Source: Alphaproteobacteria bacterium (lineage in GTDB: Bacteria; Pseudomonadota; Alphaproteobacteria; Bin95). From it: a DNA stretch of 35,043 nt. Location: NCBI GenBank assembly GCA_026706245.1, contig JAPOZD010000280.1:1-35043 (forward strand), given 5' to 3'. A program made the translations under genes and the position numbers. This document shows positions 24,719 through 33,128 of the stretch, in pieces (position 1 is the first letter of the stretch; the number at the start of each line of letters is the position of its first letter). The notes under the pieces are model-generated. The model was given only the letters and a program-made list of their open reading frames with translations. It searched no databases and had not been told where the DNA came from.

Positions 24719-26170
24719 ATGAGCGCCGTTGAAGACAGGATAAGGGCGGGCGCACTCGCAGCCTCCGGGGCGTATTCCGCCGACGACATCGCCCGTGCGG
24801 CGGAGGTCGTCGCCCTGGTCGAAGCGGAGGGGATCGAGACCGTTCGCACGGTCCTTGCCGACCCGCACGGCATATTGCGCGGCAAGACGATTACCGCCGA
24901 GGCGCTGACGGACGCCTTCGCCTCCGGCATCCGCGTCCCGAGCACGCTGCTGCTCAAGGACGTCTCCCACCGGACCGTGTTTCCCGTCTGGTCGGAGACG
25001 GGTGGTGCGCAGATGTCCGGAGCGAGCGACCTGCTGCTTGCGCCCCTGCCGGACACATTCCGCCGGCTGCCCTGGTCGCCGCATTCCGCGCTTATCCATT
25101 GCGACGTGGCGGCGACTTCGGGGGAGCCCGTTTCCTTTGCCTCCCGCCAGGTGCTGCGGGCGGCTTGCGACCGGCTGTCCGCACGGGGCATACGGGCGGT
25201 CATGGGCCTCGAGGTCGAGTTCCAGGTCTTCGAAGTCACCGATCCCGCGCTTGAGCATGCCGACACCACCATGCCGGGCCGCCCGCCCGCGACGCGCGCG
25301 CTGAACCAGGGCTACCAGTATCTGACGGAGACCCGTTACGGCGAGAACGAAGCGCTGCTCGACAAACTCCGCCGCAACGCACAGGCGATGGGGATGCCGG
25401 TGCGCAGCGTCGAGATCGAAATGGGGCCGAGCCAGTTCGAGTTCACCTTCGCTCCCGCCGATCCGATGACAATTGCGGACATGGCGGTCAATTTTCGCAC
25501 GCTGGTCAAGGAGGTCTGCCACCGCGAGGGGCTGCTGGCCTCGTTCATGGCGCGGCCGAGGCTGCCCAACGCGGCGAGCAATGGCTGGCACATCCACCAG
25601 TCGCTCGCGGATGCGAACGGGCGAAACCTCTTCACGCCCGGCGCGGACGGCGCGCTTACGCCCGAGGCAGACGGCTGGATCGCGGGGCTGCTGCGCCATG
25701 CCGCGGCCTCCTGCATCGCGACGACGCCGACGGTGAACGGCTACAAGCGCTACACGGCCTATCTGCTGGCGCCCGACCGCATCGGCTGGGCGGAGGACAA
25801 TCGCGGCGCCATGCTGCGCACGCTCCTGGCTCCCGGCGACCCGGCAAGCCGGGTGGAGAACCGCGTGCCCGACAGCACCGCCAACCCGTATTTTGCGCTC
25901 GCCTTCCAGATCCTCTCCGGACTGGACGGGCTGGAGAACCGCCTCGCCGCGCCGCCGCCGCTTTCCCGGCCCTATGATGATGAGGACGCCGAGCGCCTGC
26001 CCGCGAACCTGCTGGCCGCCATCGAGCATTTCGAGGCGTCGGGGATGTATCGCGCCGCGCTCGGGGACGGCTTCGTGTCCTATCTGGCGCGGCTCAAGCG
26101 CGCCGAATGGGACCGCTACCTCTCGACCGTCTCGGAATGGGAGCAGGCGGAGTATTTCACCGCCTTCTGA
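24719..26170 (+). CDS. glutamine synthetase family ligase (gamma-glutamyl-amine ligase-like)
   Basis: The protein has 483 residues and the GS catalytic fold. The metal and ATP-site elements are GLEVEFQVF (Glu165, Glu167), EIEMGPSQFEF (Glu234, Glu241), SNGWHIHQSL (His291, His293), NGYKRY, NRGAMLRT (Arg368) and ENRVPDSTANPYFALA. It diverges from true GlnA, and the adenylylation Tyr region of GlnA is not recognisable. Related proteins (PuuA, GlnA3/GlnA4, aniline-type TdnQ/AtdA1, GMA synthetases) join glutamate to amines. It is last in the ferredoxin-reductase-Rieske operon, 6 bases after the oxygenase, so it probably acts on the same pathway's amine. It is unlikely to be the housekeeping enzyme. 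Confidence 0.88.
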   Translation: MSAVEDRIRAGALAASGAYSADDIARAAEVVALVEAEGIETVRTVLADPHGILRGKTITAEALTDAFASGIRVPSTLLLKDVSHRTVFPVWSETGGAQMSGASDLLLAPLPDTFRRLPWSPHSALIHCDVAATSGEPVSFASRQVLRAACDRLSARGIRAVMGLEVEFQVFEVTDPALEHADTTMPGRPPATRALNQGYQYLTETRYGENEALLDKLRRNAQAMGMPVRSVEIEMGPSQFEFTFAPADPMTIADMAVNFRTLVKEVCHREGLLASFMARPRLPNAASNGWHIHQSLADANGRNLFTPGADGALTPEADGWIAGLLRHAAASCIATTPTVNGYKRYTAYLLAPDRIGWAEDNRGAMLRTLLAPGDPASRVENRVPDSTANPYFALAFQILSGLDGLENRLAAPPPLSRPYDDEDAERLPANLLAAIEHFEASGMYRAALGDGFVSYLARLKRAEWDRYLSTVSEWEQAEYFTAF

Positions 26171-26191
26171 GTCCTCCCGGCCGCCCTCGTC

Positions 26192-27055
26192 CTATTCGGC
26201 TGCGGCCCCGGCTCCTCCCATGATGACCTCGGTCTGGTCGTCCGGCACATAGAAATAGGAGCCGGGGCGGAAGTCGTAGCCGAGATCGCCCATCAGGCGG
26301 CGCTGGCGCGGCGTGGCGCGCTGGGTTAGCGCGTGTGAGCCGTGATAGTCATAGGCGCGCATGAACATCTGCGAATAGTTGTAGAGCAGGGTCTTGCGCG
26401 CCCGTCCCGAGCGGTTCGGCGCCGGCCCGTGCCAGAGGGCGTGGGAGAAGATGAAGCAGTCGCCCGCCTTGCCTTCCAGATGCACCGCGCCCGGCGATTG
26501 CGGGGACAATGGCGGCTGGCGGTCCCAGGGGAAGGGGCGCATGTGGCTGCCGGGATACACGGTGAAATTGCCGGCGTCGCGGCCTTCCACGTCGGTCAGC
26601 AGGTAGAGCGCCTTGACCGCGATGGGCCGGCTCGTCTCCGTCACCCGCACCTCGCGCTGGCCCTCGCCGCCGTCGGTGTGGGTGAAGCCCTCGAATCCGT
26701 CGCCGGAAGCGCGCACGATCGCCTGCGACATGCTGAAGGCGAGGTTCGGCCCCATGATGTCCACGATCAGGTCGAACACCGGCGCATGGTCGATGAGGTC
26801 GATGAAGGCCTGGTCGTAGGAGAGCAGGTCGCGCCGGTCCATGAAGGCTTCCGGGTTCTGGTCGGCGCATTGCTCGACCCATCCGTAATGGCCGCGCGGC
26901 AGCATGCCGGACAAGGGCTCGTAGCCGGGCCGCTTGCGGATTTCGTCGATCTTGTCCGAGAAGAAGGCGATCCGGTCCGGCGGGAGCGCTCCCTCCACCA
27001 GCAGATAGCCGTCGATGTTCCAGTTGCGGCGTTGTTCGGGGGTCAGCGTCTGCAT
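26192..27055 (-). CDS. phytanoyl-CoA dioxygenase (PhyH) family protein
   Basis: The protein has 287 residues and is predicted to be an Fe(II)/2-oxoglutarate-dependent dioxygenase. The HxD pair is in GFTHTDGGEG, the distal His in FSHALWHGPAPN, and the 2-oxoglutarate Arg probably in RSGRARKTLLYNYS. The N-terminal NWNIDGYLLVEGALPPDRI is typical of the family. The start at 27055 (MQTLTPEQRRNW) follows a GGAGCCAAG-like site. It is not a copy of the PhyH at 8674-9462, as the two share little beyond the motifs. It converges on the glutamine-synthetase-like gene across 21 bases, so a role in the same pathway is possible but unproven. Confidence 0.85.
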   Translation of the reverse strand: MQTLTPEQRRNWNIDGYLLVEGALPPDRIAFFSDKIDEIRKRPGYEPLSGMLPRGHYGWVEQCADQNPEAFMDRRDLLSYDQAFIDLIDHAPVFDLIVDIMGPNLAFSMSQAIVRASGDGFEGFTHTDGGEGQREVRVTETSRPIAVKALYLLTDVEGRDAGNFTVYPGSHMRPFPWDRQPPLSPQSPGAVHLEGKAGDCFIFSHALWHGPAPNRSGRARKTLLYNYSQMFMRAYDYHGSHALTQRATPRQRRLMGDLGYDFRPGSYFYVPDDQTEVIMGGAGAAAE

Positions 27056-27113
27056 TTCACTTGGCTCCGTCGCGGCCTGACATCCCGGATTATTCGCCGC
27101 CGCGCGCTCCGTT

Positions 27114-27701
27114 TCAACCGCCTTCCGCTTCCAGCGGGAGCAGGGCGGCCATGCAGGCCTCGGCCACCCAGCGCGGCGGCGGCCCGCTCGGGAACACGGC
27201 GATCGCCGCCTCGTCGAGCGGCGTATCCGGATCGTCATTGGTGTAGAACCGGGTTTCGTCGGCGAGTGCCATGGCGCGCGGCAGGTTCTCCATCGACCGC
27301 GAGAAACGGCGGCGCACATCCGCCTTCGGCACATCGTGCCCGCCGGCCCTGACCCGGCATTCGATGCGGAGCAAATGGACGGCGACCGATTCCAGCCGGA
27401 TATAGTGCAGTTCGACCCGGTAGCCGGTGGCACGGGCTTCGCGCATCAGGCGCAAGACATCCCGACCCGAGAGGGTCGTTTCCAGAAGAATGGTTTCGCC
27501 CGCCGCCATCGCCGCCCGGCGTTCCTGTGCGATGCGGCGGCCAGCGAGAACGGCGGCGCGGGCAGGATCGTCCGGCGCCATCCTTCGGGCCACAGCATCG
27601 GGGTCGAAAATGCGCGCGCGCTCGAAACGCCCGGATTTCGTCAATGTGGATTTGCCGGCGCCGTTCGGGCCGGCAACGATGAACAGGACGGGTTGCGCCA
27701 T
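27114..27701 (-). CDS. zeta-toxin-like P-loop kinase
   Basis: The protein has 195 residues. VLFIVAGPNGAGKSTLTKSG holds Walker A at residues 11-18. FDPDAVARRM, then ETILLETTLSGRDVLRLM and RVRAGGHDVPKADVRRRFSRS, match the zeta-toxin/AAA kinase group. Zeta toxins phosphorylate UDP-N-acetylglucosamine or similar nucleotide sugars and poison wall synthesis. Many chromosomal relatives have unproven roles. The start at 27701 fits the P-loop distance and lies 13 bases after the stop of a 65-residue protein, in the position usual for an antitoxin. Toxin activity is inferred from family and context. Confidence 0.82.
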   Translation of the reverse strand: MAQPVLFIVAGPNGAGKSTLTKSGRFERARIFDPDAVARRMAPDDPARAAVLAGRRIAQERRAAMAAGETILLETTLSGRDVLRLMREARATGYRVELHYIRLESVAVHLLRIECRVRAGGHDVPKADVRRRFSRSMENLPRAMALADETRFYTNDDPDTPLDEAAIAVFPSGPPPRWVAEACMAALLPLEAEGG

Positions 27702-27714
27702 GATTGTTGGCGCT

Positions 27715-27912
27715 TCAGTCCTTTCGGGGCGGCGTCGGCGCCGGCTCGCCCTTTTGGGCCAACACCACATCGCCGCTCTTGCTGCGGGCGACGAAGCAAC
27801 CGTCGGCGCGGCGTCCGTAAAGCGTGGCCCCGGCCTCGATCTGCGCGGCGAGATCCGCCTTCACACGCTCGCGCCAACCTTCCGCGCCGGGCGGCAATTC
27901 GGGAAACGCCAT
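27715..27912 (-). CDS. small protein upstream of the zeta-like kinase, candidate antitoxin
   Basis: The 65-residue protein starts MAFPELPPGAEGWRERVKAD, contains a short helix-forming stretch (LAAQIEAGATLYG) and a beta-like SGDVVLAQKGE, and ends in a charged tail. A GAAGGGACGG ribosome site precedes it. It is codirectional with the zeta-like kinase gene, 13 bases apart, which is the usual antitoxin-first arrangement. It does not resemble the classic epsilon antitoxin. I cannot name its family, so the role rests on position. Confidence 0.6.
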   Translation of the reverse strand: MAFPELPPGAEGWRERVKADLAAQIEAGATLYGRRADGCFVARSKSGDVVLAQKGEPAPTPPRKD

Positions 27913-27944
27913 GTCGATCCGTCCCTTCCGGCTGTCGGCGGGCC

Positions 27945-27950
27945 ATTATA
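27945..27950 (-). promoter_or_regulatory. possible -10 box (TATAAT) for the antitoxin-kinase pair
   Basis: A perfect TATAAT reads on the minus strand 32 bases before the 65-residue gene. The -35 region is GC-rich and does not match TTGACA, so an activator or a weak promoter would be needed. Confidence 0.35.
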
Positions 27951-27958
27951 GCGCGGCC

Positions 27959-27973
27959 GGCGCCGGAGGCGCC
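27959..27973 (-). terminator. compact hairpin after lolA
   Basis: GGCGCC-N3-GGCGCC lies 5 bases downstream of the lolA stop, in a position to end the ftsK-lolA transcript. There is no T-run, and it overlaps the upstream side of the next gene's promoter. Confidence 0.35.
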
Positions 27974-27977
27974 ACCG

Positions 27978-28631
27978 CTAGGGGTCTTGCCGCTCCAAGG
28001 CGCCGACCGGTTCGTCGAACACGAAGGCCTTGTCGTCCACCGGCTGGTTCGCCGCCAGGTTGAAGAGCGTGACCCGCGTCGGCTGGCCGAGCGCATCCAC
28101 TGCGACCCAGCCCGCCAGTTTCAGCGTTCCGGCCCGGTCGGCGAAGCTGACGGCGATCCGTCCGTCCTCCGGCGCATCGGCGTCCACGGCCGTGAAGACA
28201 AGCTGGCCGGGCGCGCGATGGACATCCACGACCCGGTAAGGGCCGCCCGGGGCCAGCGACACCCTGTCCGCCAGCAGGAACCAGGCGGGCGTGTCCTCCC
28301 AGTCGAGGCGGGTCGCCGTCTTCAGGTCGCGGTCGTAATAGACCAGCTCCGTGCCGCGCGACACCAGCAGGATCGGCGTCGGCGGGTCGTAGTCGAAGCG
28401 CATCCGCCCCGGACGCTTGACCTGGAGCCTGCCGGTGGCGGCCTCGCCCGATGCATCGAGCTGCACGAAGCGCGCCTGCAGGGTGGTCACGCTGTTGAGA
28501 TAGGCCTCGGCGCGGGCGATGGCGGCCCGGTCGTCGTCGTCAAGCGCGGCGTTGTCGGCCGCGGCCGGCGAGGTAAACGCAAGGGCGAACAGGGCCGCCG
28601 CCGCGGTCTGGAGCAGCCGGTCAGTCGCCAT
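27978..28631 (-). CDS. lolA: outer-membrane lipoprotein carrier protein LolA
   Basis: The protein has 217 residues. An N-terminal signal peptide ([19 protein letters not shown], cleavage near SPAAA) sends it to the periplasm, where LolA carries lipoproteins from LolCDE to the outer membrane. Visible family patterns are [39 protein letters not shown] and the later [18 protein letters not shown]. The gene begins inside the end of ftsK (11-base overlap) and is probably translated from the same message. The ftsK-lolA order is common in alphaproteobacteria. Confidence 0.92.
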   Translation of the reverse strand: MATDRLLQTAAAALFALAFTSPAAADNAALDDDDRAAIARAEAYLNSVTTLQARFVQLDASGEAATGRLQVKRPGRMRFDYDPPTPILLVSRGTELVYYDRDLKTATRLDWEDTPAWFLLADRVSLAPGGPYRVVDVHRAPGQLVFTAVDADAPEDGRIAVSFADRAGTLKLAGWVAVDALGQPTRVTLFNLAANQPVDDKAFVFDEPVGALERQDP

Positions 28632-30993
28632 GGCCGCCCACCAGCACCTCGCGTTTGTTCTGGTGGTTGGGCCCGCTGACCACGCCCTGGGCCTCCATCT
28701 CCTCGACGATCCGCGCGGCCCGGTTGTAGCCGATGCGCAGATGGCGCTGGATGAGGCTGACGGAAACCTTGCGCTCCCGGGCCACGAAGGCCACGGCGCG
28801 GTCATACAGGTCGTCCTCGCCCGTTTCGCCTTCGGCCTTCTCGAAACCGGGAATCCCGGAGGCGACATCCTCGTCCTCGGTGATCGCGTCGAGATAGTCC
28901 GGCGCGCCCTGCGCCTTCAGATGGGCGACGACGTCTTCGACCTCCTCGTCCGAGACGAAGGGGCCGTGGATGCGGGCGATGCGCCCGCCGCCGGCCATGA
29001 ACAGCATGTCGCCCTGGCCGAGAAGCTGCTCCGCGCCGCCCTCGCCCAGAATGGTGCGGCTGTCGATCTTGGAGGTGACCTGGAAGCTGATCCGGGTCGG
29101 GAAGTTCGCCTTGATCGTGCCGGTGATGACATCGACGGAGGGGCGCTGGGTCGCCATCAGCAGGTGGATGCCGGCGGCCCGCGCCATCTGGGCCAGGCGC
29201 TGGATCGCCGTCTCGATGTCGTTGCGCGCGACCAGCATCAGGTCGGCGAGTTCGTCTATCACCACCACGATGAAGGGCAGCGGGCGCATGTCGAGCGGCT
29301 GGTCTTCGAATTCCGGCGCGCCGGTCTCCGGGTCGTAGCCGGTCTGCACCCGGCGGGTCAGGGTCTCGCCCTGCTTGAGCGCCTCGGCGATGCGCGCATT
29401 GTAGCCGCCGATATTGCGCACCCCGAGCGCGGACATCGCCCGGTAGCGGTTCTCCATCTCGCGCACGGTCCATTTGAGCGCGGTGACGGCCTTCCTGGGG
29501 TCGGTGACGACCGGCGTCAGAAGGTGCGGGATCCCCTCATAGACGGAGAGCTCCAGCATTTTCGGATCGACCATGATGAGCCGGCAGCGCTCAGGCGCCA
29601 GCTTGTAGAGCAGGGACAGGATCATGGTGTTGATCGCCACCGACTTGCCGGAACCCGTCGTGCCGGCGATCAGCAGATGCGGCATCCGCTCCAGCTGGGC
29701 GATCCTCGGGGCCCCGCCGATATCCTTGCCGAGGATCAGCGGCAGGTCGGCACTGGCGAGTTCGTAGGCGTCGGTCTCGATGAGTTCGCGCATGAAGACC
29801 GTCTGGCGGATGCGGTTCGGCATCTCGATGCCGATCACCGTGCGGCCGGGAACCAGGGCCACGCGCACCGAAACCGCGGACATGTAGCGCGCGATATCGT
29901 CCGCAAGGCCGATGATGCGGGAAGACTTGATACCGGCCTGGGGCTCGAACTCGTAGAGCGTCACCACGGGGCCGGGCCGCGTCGCCACGACCTCGCCGCC
30001 TATGCCGAAGTCCTCCAGCACCGACATCAGCAGGGCGGCGTTGCGCTCCAGCGTTTCCTCGTCCGGCATGCCGCGCTCGGCGTCGGGCGGCGGCAATTGC
30101 AGCATATCGACGGGCGGCGCCATGTAGCCGTCGTCGAGCGGCAGGCTGCGCTGCTGGATAGCCGGCCCGCGTTTCCGGCGCCGCGGCGCCGGCTGTTCCG
30201 GCGCGGGCGGCGGCGGCACGGACGGCACCTCCTCCGCTTCCGGGGGAGGAACCGGGTCGTCCTCCCCGATTTCGGCCTGGCGCAGGGCGGGCGCGGCCCG
30301 GCGGCGGGTACGCTGCGGCGCTTCCGTCCGCCGCGCATGGCCGGGGAGGCCGACCGACGGCAGGGGCACCCTGCGGGCCAGCCGGCGAAGCCCGCGGCCC
30401 GCGGCGACCACCCCGGCGCCGACCCAGGCCCAGTCCTCAAGGTCGAAGCCGAAGGCCCAGGCCGCGAGCACGATGCCCAGACCCAGGGCCAGGACAGGGG
30501 CGATCCACGCCGAACCGCCGAACAGCAGGCCCGCATGCTGGAGCAGCACGGTCCCGACGACGCCTCCGGGGCCTTCGCGAAGCGGCCAGTCGGCGATGCC
30601 CTGAAGCGCCGCCAGGCCCATGGCGAGGCAGGGCAGCACGAGGACCAGCGCGCCCAGGCGGAGCGCGGTGCGGCGGGTCCGCTTCAGCTTGAGGCCCCGG
30701 CATCCCCAGGCGATCGGGGCTATGGCCGCGGCCGCGGCCGCGGCGCCGAAGCCGCGCAGCAGCCAGTCCGCAATCCAGGCCCCGCCGCCGCCGAGCACAT
30801 TCGAGGTCGAGCCGCCCGAGGCGACATTGGCCGACGGATCGGAGGCGTCGTAGGTGACCAGCGCCAGCGCCAGCGCCAGTCCCGCCGCCAATTGCGCGCT
30901 TCCGAGCGCCCTCAGGCCCAGCCGGCGAAGGCCGCGGCGCAGCCGGGGCGGAAACAGCACCGGCCGCTCGGAACGCATGATCGCGGTGGTCAT
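28621..30993 (-). CDS. ftsK: DNA translocase FtsK
   Basis: The protein has 790 residues. The N-terminal part (about 30-200) has four hydrophobic segments that anchor it in the septal membrane. A Pro/Arg-rich linker spans roughly 205-310. The RecA-like motor carries Walker A at 444-451 (GTTGSGKS) and Walker B in [13 protein letters not shown] (574-586). The C-terminal gamma winged-helix ([23 protein letters not shown], ending [10 protein letters not shown]) reads polarity sequences and activates XerCD at dif. It clears and aligns the chromosome ends at division. It has its own promoter (31026-31054), and lolA overlaps its stop. Confidence 0.96.
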   Translation of the reverse strand: MTTAIMRSERPVLFPPRLRRGLRRLGLRALGSAQLAAGLALALALVTYDASDPSANVASGGSTSNVLGGGGAWIADWLLRGFGAAAAAAAIAPIAWGCRGLKLKRTRRTALRLGALVLVLPCLAMGLAALQGIADWPLREGPGGVVGTVLLQHAGLLFGGSAWIAPVLALGLGIVLAAWAFGFDLEDWAWVGAGVVAAGRGLRRLARRVPLPSVGLPGHARRTEAPQRTRRRAAPALRQAEIGEDDPVPPPEAEEVPSVPPPPAPEQPAPRRRKRGPAIQQRSLPLDDGYMAPPVDMLQLPPPDAERGMPDEETLERNAALLMSVLEDFGIGGEVVATRPGPVVTLYEFEPQAGIKSSRIIGLADDIARYMSAVSVRVALVPGRTVIGIEMPNRIRQTVFMRELIETDAYELASADLPLILGKDIGGAPRIAQLERMPHLLIAGTTGSGKSVAINTMILSLLYKLAPERCRLIMVDPKMLELSVYEGIPHLLTPVVTDPRKAVTALKWTVREMENRYRAMSALGVRNIGGYNARIAEALKQGETLTRRVQTGYDPETGAPEFEDQPLDMRPLPFIVVVIDELADLMLVARNDIETAIQRLAQMARAAGIHLLMATQRPSVDVITGTIKANFPTRISFQVTSKIDSRTILGEGGAEQLLGQGDMLFMAGGGRIARIHGPFVSDEEVEDVVAHLKAQGAPDYLDAITEDEDVASGIPGFEKAEGETGEDDLYDRAVAFVARERKVSVSLIQRHLRIGYNRAARIVEEMEAQGVVSGPNHQNKREVLVGGHGD

Positions 30994-31025
30994 CGGATTG
31001 ACTCCGAAGTGTCAAATTTATCGTT

Positions 31026-31054
31026 ATTATATGGCCGTTTGGCGGCTTGTTCAA
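31026..31054 (-). promoter_or_regulatory. sigma-70 promoter of ftsK-lolA
   Basis: On the minus strand TTGAAC (31054-31049), an exact 17-base spacer and a perfect TATAAT (31031-31026) precede the ftsK start by 32 bases. The -35 hexamer overlaps the stop codon (31051-31053) of the upstream DMT transporter gene. It is the best promoter match in the window. Confidence 0.75.
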
Positions 31055-31959
31055 GTGTCGGTGGAAGCATCGCGAACCGCCCGGGACCGGGCCAGCCGGC
31101 TTTCGCGGAAGGCGATATAGGTGGCCGAGGCGAAAATGACCGCGCCGCCGAGCCAGGACCGGGCGTCCGGCACCTCCGCGAACAGGAAGAACCCGACCAG
31201 GCTTGCCCAGATGAGCCGCAGGAAGTCGAGCGGCAGCACGGCCGTCGAGTCGGCGAGCTTCACGGCCTGCGCGAACGCGATGTGGCCGACCGTGCCGACA
31301 ATTCCGATGGCCGCGAACCAGAGATAGTGCTCCGGCGCCGGCCACTCCCACACGAACAGCGCCGGGACGAAGGTGATCGGGGTGAGGAACAGGCCCATAT
31401 AGACGGTCTGGGTCACGCTCGATTCGGTCTTCGCCAGCACCTTGATGAGGGTGATCGCCATGCCCCAAGTGAGCGAGGAGGTGACGATCAGCAGCGCGCC
31501 CGTGCTGATCTCCGCAAAGCCCGGCCGCAGCACCAGCAGCACGCCGGCGAAGCCTGCGACCAGCGCCGTGATGCGGCGCGCCCGGATGACCTCGCCCAGC
31601 AGGACCACCGCCAGCAGGCTGCCGAACAGCGGCGCGGAGAAGGACAGCGCCGTGACCTCGGCGAGCGGGATCATCGTCACCCCGGTGAAGAAGGCCAGCA
31701 TCCCGCCCGCCTGCACCGCGCCCCTGAGCGCGTGGAGGTGCAGCTTCCCCGTGCGCAGCGGCGCGGCGCCGTGGCGCAGGAAGATCGGCGCGAGCGCCAG
31801 CAGGCCGAACAGGTTGCGGAAGAAGGCGACCTCGAAGGGCGGCAGCGCCTCGCCCATCACCCGCACCATCGTCTGCATCGCCGTGAAGCAGAGCGTCGTG
31901 ACGATCATCAGCGACATGCCCTGGACGGTGGGCGGCAGGGCCTGGAAGCGCGCGAACAT
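31051..31959 (-). CDS. DMT-superfamily (EamA) transporter, copy 2 of a tandem pair
   Basis: The protein has 302 residues, about ten hydrophobic helices and two EamA repeats. It is an inner-membrane exporter-type carrier for small metabolites, substrate unknown. It begins MFARFQALPPTVQGMSLMIV. Key stretches are PPFEVAFFRNLFGLLALAP, VTALSFSAPLFGSLLAVVLL and AVLPLDFLRLIWASLVGFFLF. It is very similar along its full length to the next gene upstream (31966-32877), 6 bases away, at both protein and DNA level. The differences are scattered, so both copies look functional. It is probably cotranscribed with the first copy. Confidence 0.88.
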   Translation of the reverse strand: MFARFQALPPTVQGMSLMIVTTLCFTAMQTMVRVMGEALPPFEVAFFRNLFGLLALAPIFLRHGAAPLRTGKLHLHALRGAVQAGGMLAFFTGVTMIPLAEVTALSFSAPLFGSLLAVVLLGEVIRARRITALVAGFAGVLLVLRPGFAEISTGALLIVTSSLTWGMAITLIKVLAKTESSVTQTVYMGLFLTPITFVPALFVWEWPAPEHYLWFAAIGIVGTVGHIAFAQAVKLADSTAVLPLDFLRLIWASLVGFFLFAEVPDARSWLGGAVIFASATYIAFRESRLARSRAVRDASTDT

Positions 31960-31965
31960 CGGGCT

Positions 31966-32877
31966 TCACCGGGTGTCGGCGGGCGCGGTCGGGGCCGGCT
32001 GCGGCCGGGCGAGCCGGCTTTCGCGGACCGCGATATAGGTGGCGGAGCCGAAAATGACCGCGCCGCCGAGCCAGGTGAGCGCGTCCGGCGCCTCGGCGAA
32101 CAGGAAGAAGCCGGCGAGGCTCGCCCAGATGAGCCGCAGGAAGTCGAGCGGCAGCACGGCCGTCGTGTCGGCGAGCTTGACGGCCTGCGCGAACGCGATG
32201 TGGCCGAGGGTGCCGAAGATGCCGATGGCTGCAAGCCAGGGATAGTGCGCGGCCGCCGGCCACTCCCACACAAACAGCGCCGGGATGAGGGTGATCGGGG
32301 TGAGGAACAGGCTCATATAGACGGTCTGCGTCACGCTCGATTCGGTCTTCGCCAGCACCTTGATGATGGTGATCGTCAGGCCCCAGGCGACCGAGGCGGC
32401 GATGATCAGCAGCGCCCCGGCGCTCACCTCCTCGAAACCGGGGCGCAGCACCACCAGCACGCCGGCGAAGCCCGCGGCCAGCGCCGCAACCCGGCGCCTG
32501 CGGATGATCTCGCCCAGCAGGACCACGGCCAGCAGGCTGCCGAACAGCGGCGCGGAAAAGGCGAGCGCCGTCACGTCGGCGAGCGGTATCATCGTGAGCC
32601 CGGTGAAGAAGGCCAGCATCCAGCCCGCCTGCACCGCGCCTCTGAGCGCGTGGAGACGCAGCTTCTTCGTGCGCAGGGGCCGGGCCCCGTGGCGCAGGAA
32701 GACGGGCGCGAGCGCCAGCAGGCCGAACAGGTTGCGGAAGAAGGCGACCTCGAAGGGCGGCAGCGCCTCGCCCATCATGCGCGCCATGGTGTGCATCGCC
32801 GTGAAGCAGAGCGTGGCGGCGACCATCAGCGAGATGCCCCGGGCGATGGGCGGCAGGGCCTGGAAACGGGCAAGCAT
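31966..32877 (-). CDS. DMT-superfamily (EamA) transporter, copy 1 of a tandem pair
   Basis: The protein has 303 residues, again with two EamA domains and about ten membrane helices. It starts MLARFQALPPIARGISLMVA. The start at 32877 is chosen because it aligns with the start of the second copy, whereas an upstream ATG would add 41 unrelated residues. The same landmarks occur as in copy 2 (PPFEVAFFRNLFGLLALAP, SSVTQTVYMSLFLTPITLIP, AVLPLDFLRLIWASLAGFFL). It is the first gene of the two-gene unit. The C-terminal tails differ (ARPQPAPTAPADTR against ARSRAVRDASTDT). Confidence 0.88.
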   Translation of the reverse strand: MLARFQALPPIARGISLMVAATLCFTAMHTMARMMGEALPPFEVAFFRNLFGLLALAPVFLRHGARPLRTKKLRLHALRGAVQAGWMLAFFTGLTMIPLADVTALAFSAPLFGSLLAVVLLGEIIRRRRVAALAAGFAGVLVVLRPGFEEVSAGALLIIAASVAWGLTITIIKVLAKTESSVTQTVYMSLFLTPITLIPALFVWEWPAAAHYPWLAAIGIFGTLGHIAFAQAVKLADTTAVLPLDFLRLIWASLAGFFLFAEAPDALTWLGGAVIFGSATYIAVRESRLARPQPAPTAPADTR

Positions 32878-33056
32878 GCGGCCTTTCCGGACAACAGGCC
32901 GCCAGACATAGGCCGCGCCGCCGCATCGGTCGAGACGCAACCGGCAGGCCAGAGGGTCGCAGCCGGTCCCGGCATGCTTCCTCCCCCGCCTGGCGCACAA
33001 GAGAAAGTGGGCCGCGCGGAGCCGGCCCGCCTGTTGTGTCCCTTTGAGGGGACGGG

Positions 33057-33128
33057 TCAGAAGCTGAGGGTGATGCCGGTCACAAAGCCGATATCTTCGT
33101 TCATAAAGCCGTCGTCTTCTCCGGCTAG
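33057..33128 (-). pseudogene. possible remnant of the C-terminus of an outer-membrane beta-barrel protein
   Basis: In a frame different from the gene ending at 33125, the minus strand reads LAGEDDGFMNEDIGFVTGIT and ends LSF-stop (stop at 33057-33059). Alternating hydrophobic residues ending in a terminal Phe are the hallmark of the last strand of an outer-membrane barrel recognised by BamA. Only about 20 codons show the pattern, and upstream the frame overlaps the neighbouring gene. It may be a leftover of a deleted porin-like gene, or chance. Confidence 0.3.

Noticed and set aside
23228-26029. A 933-codon open frame on the minus strand opposite the Rieske and GS-like genes
   Set aside because: The plus-strand genes have complete catalytic motifs. 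The opposite frame has none and shows the biased composition of a shadow frame.
33010-33060. Possible intrinsic terminator GTCCC-TTTGAG-GGGAC upstream of the DMT pair
   Set aside because: The stem is only five bases with no T-run, too weak to list.
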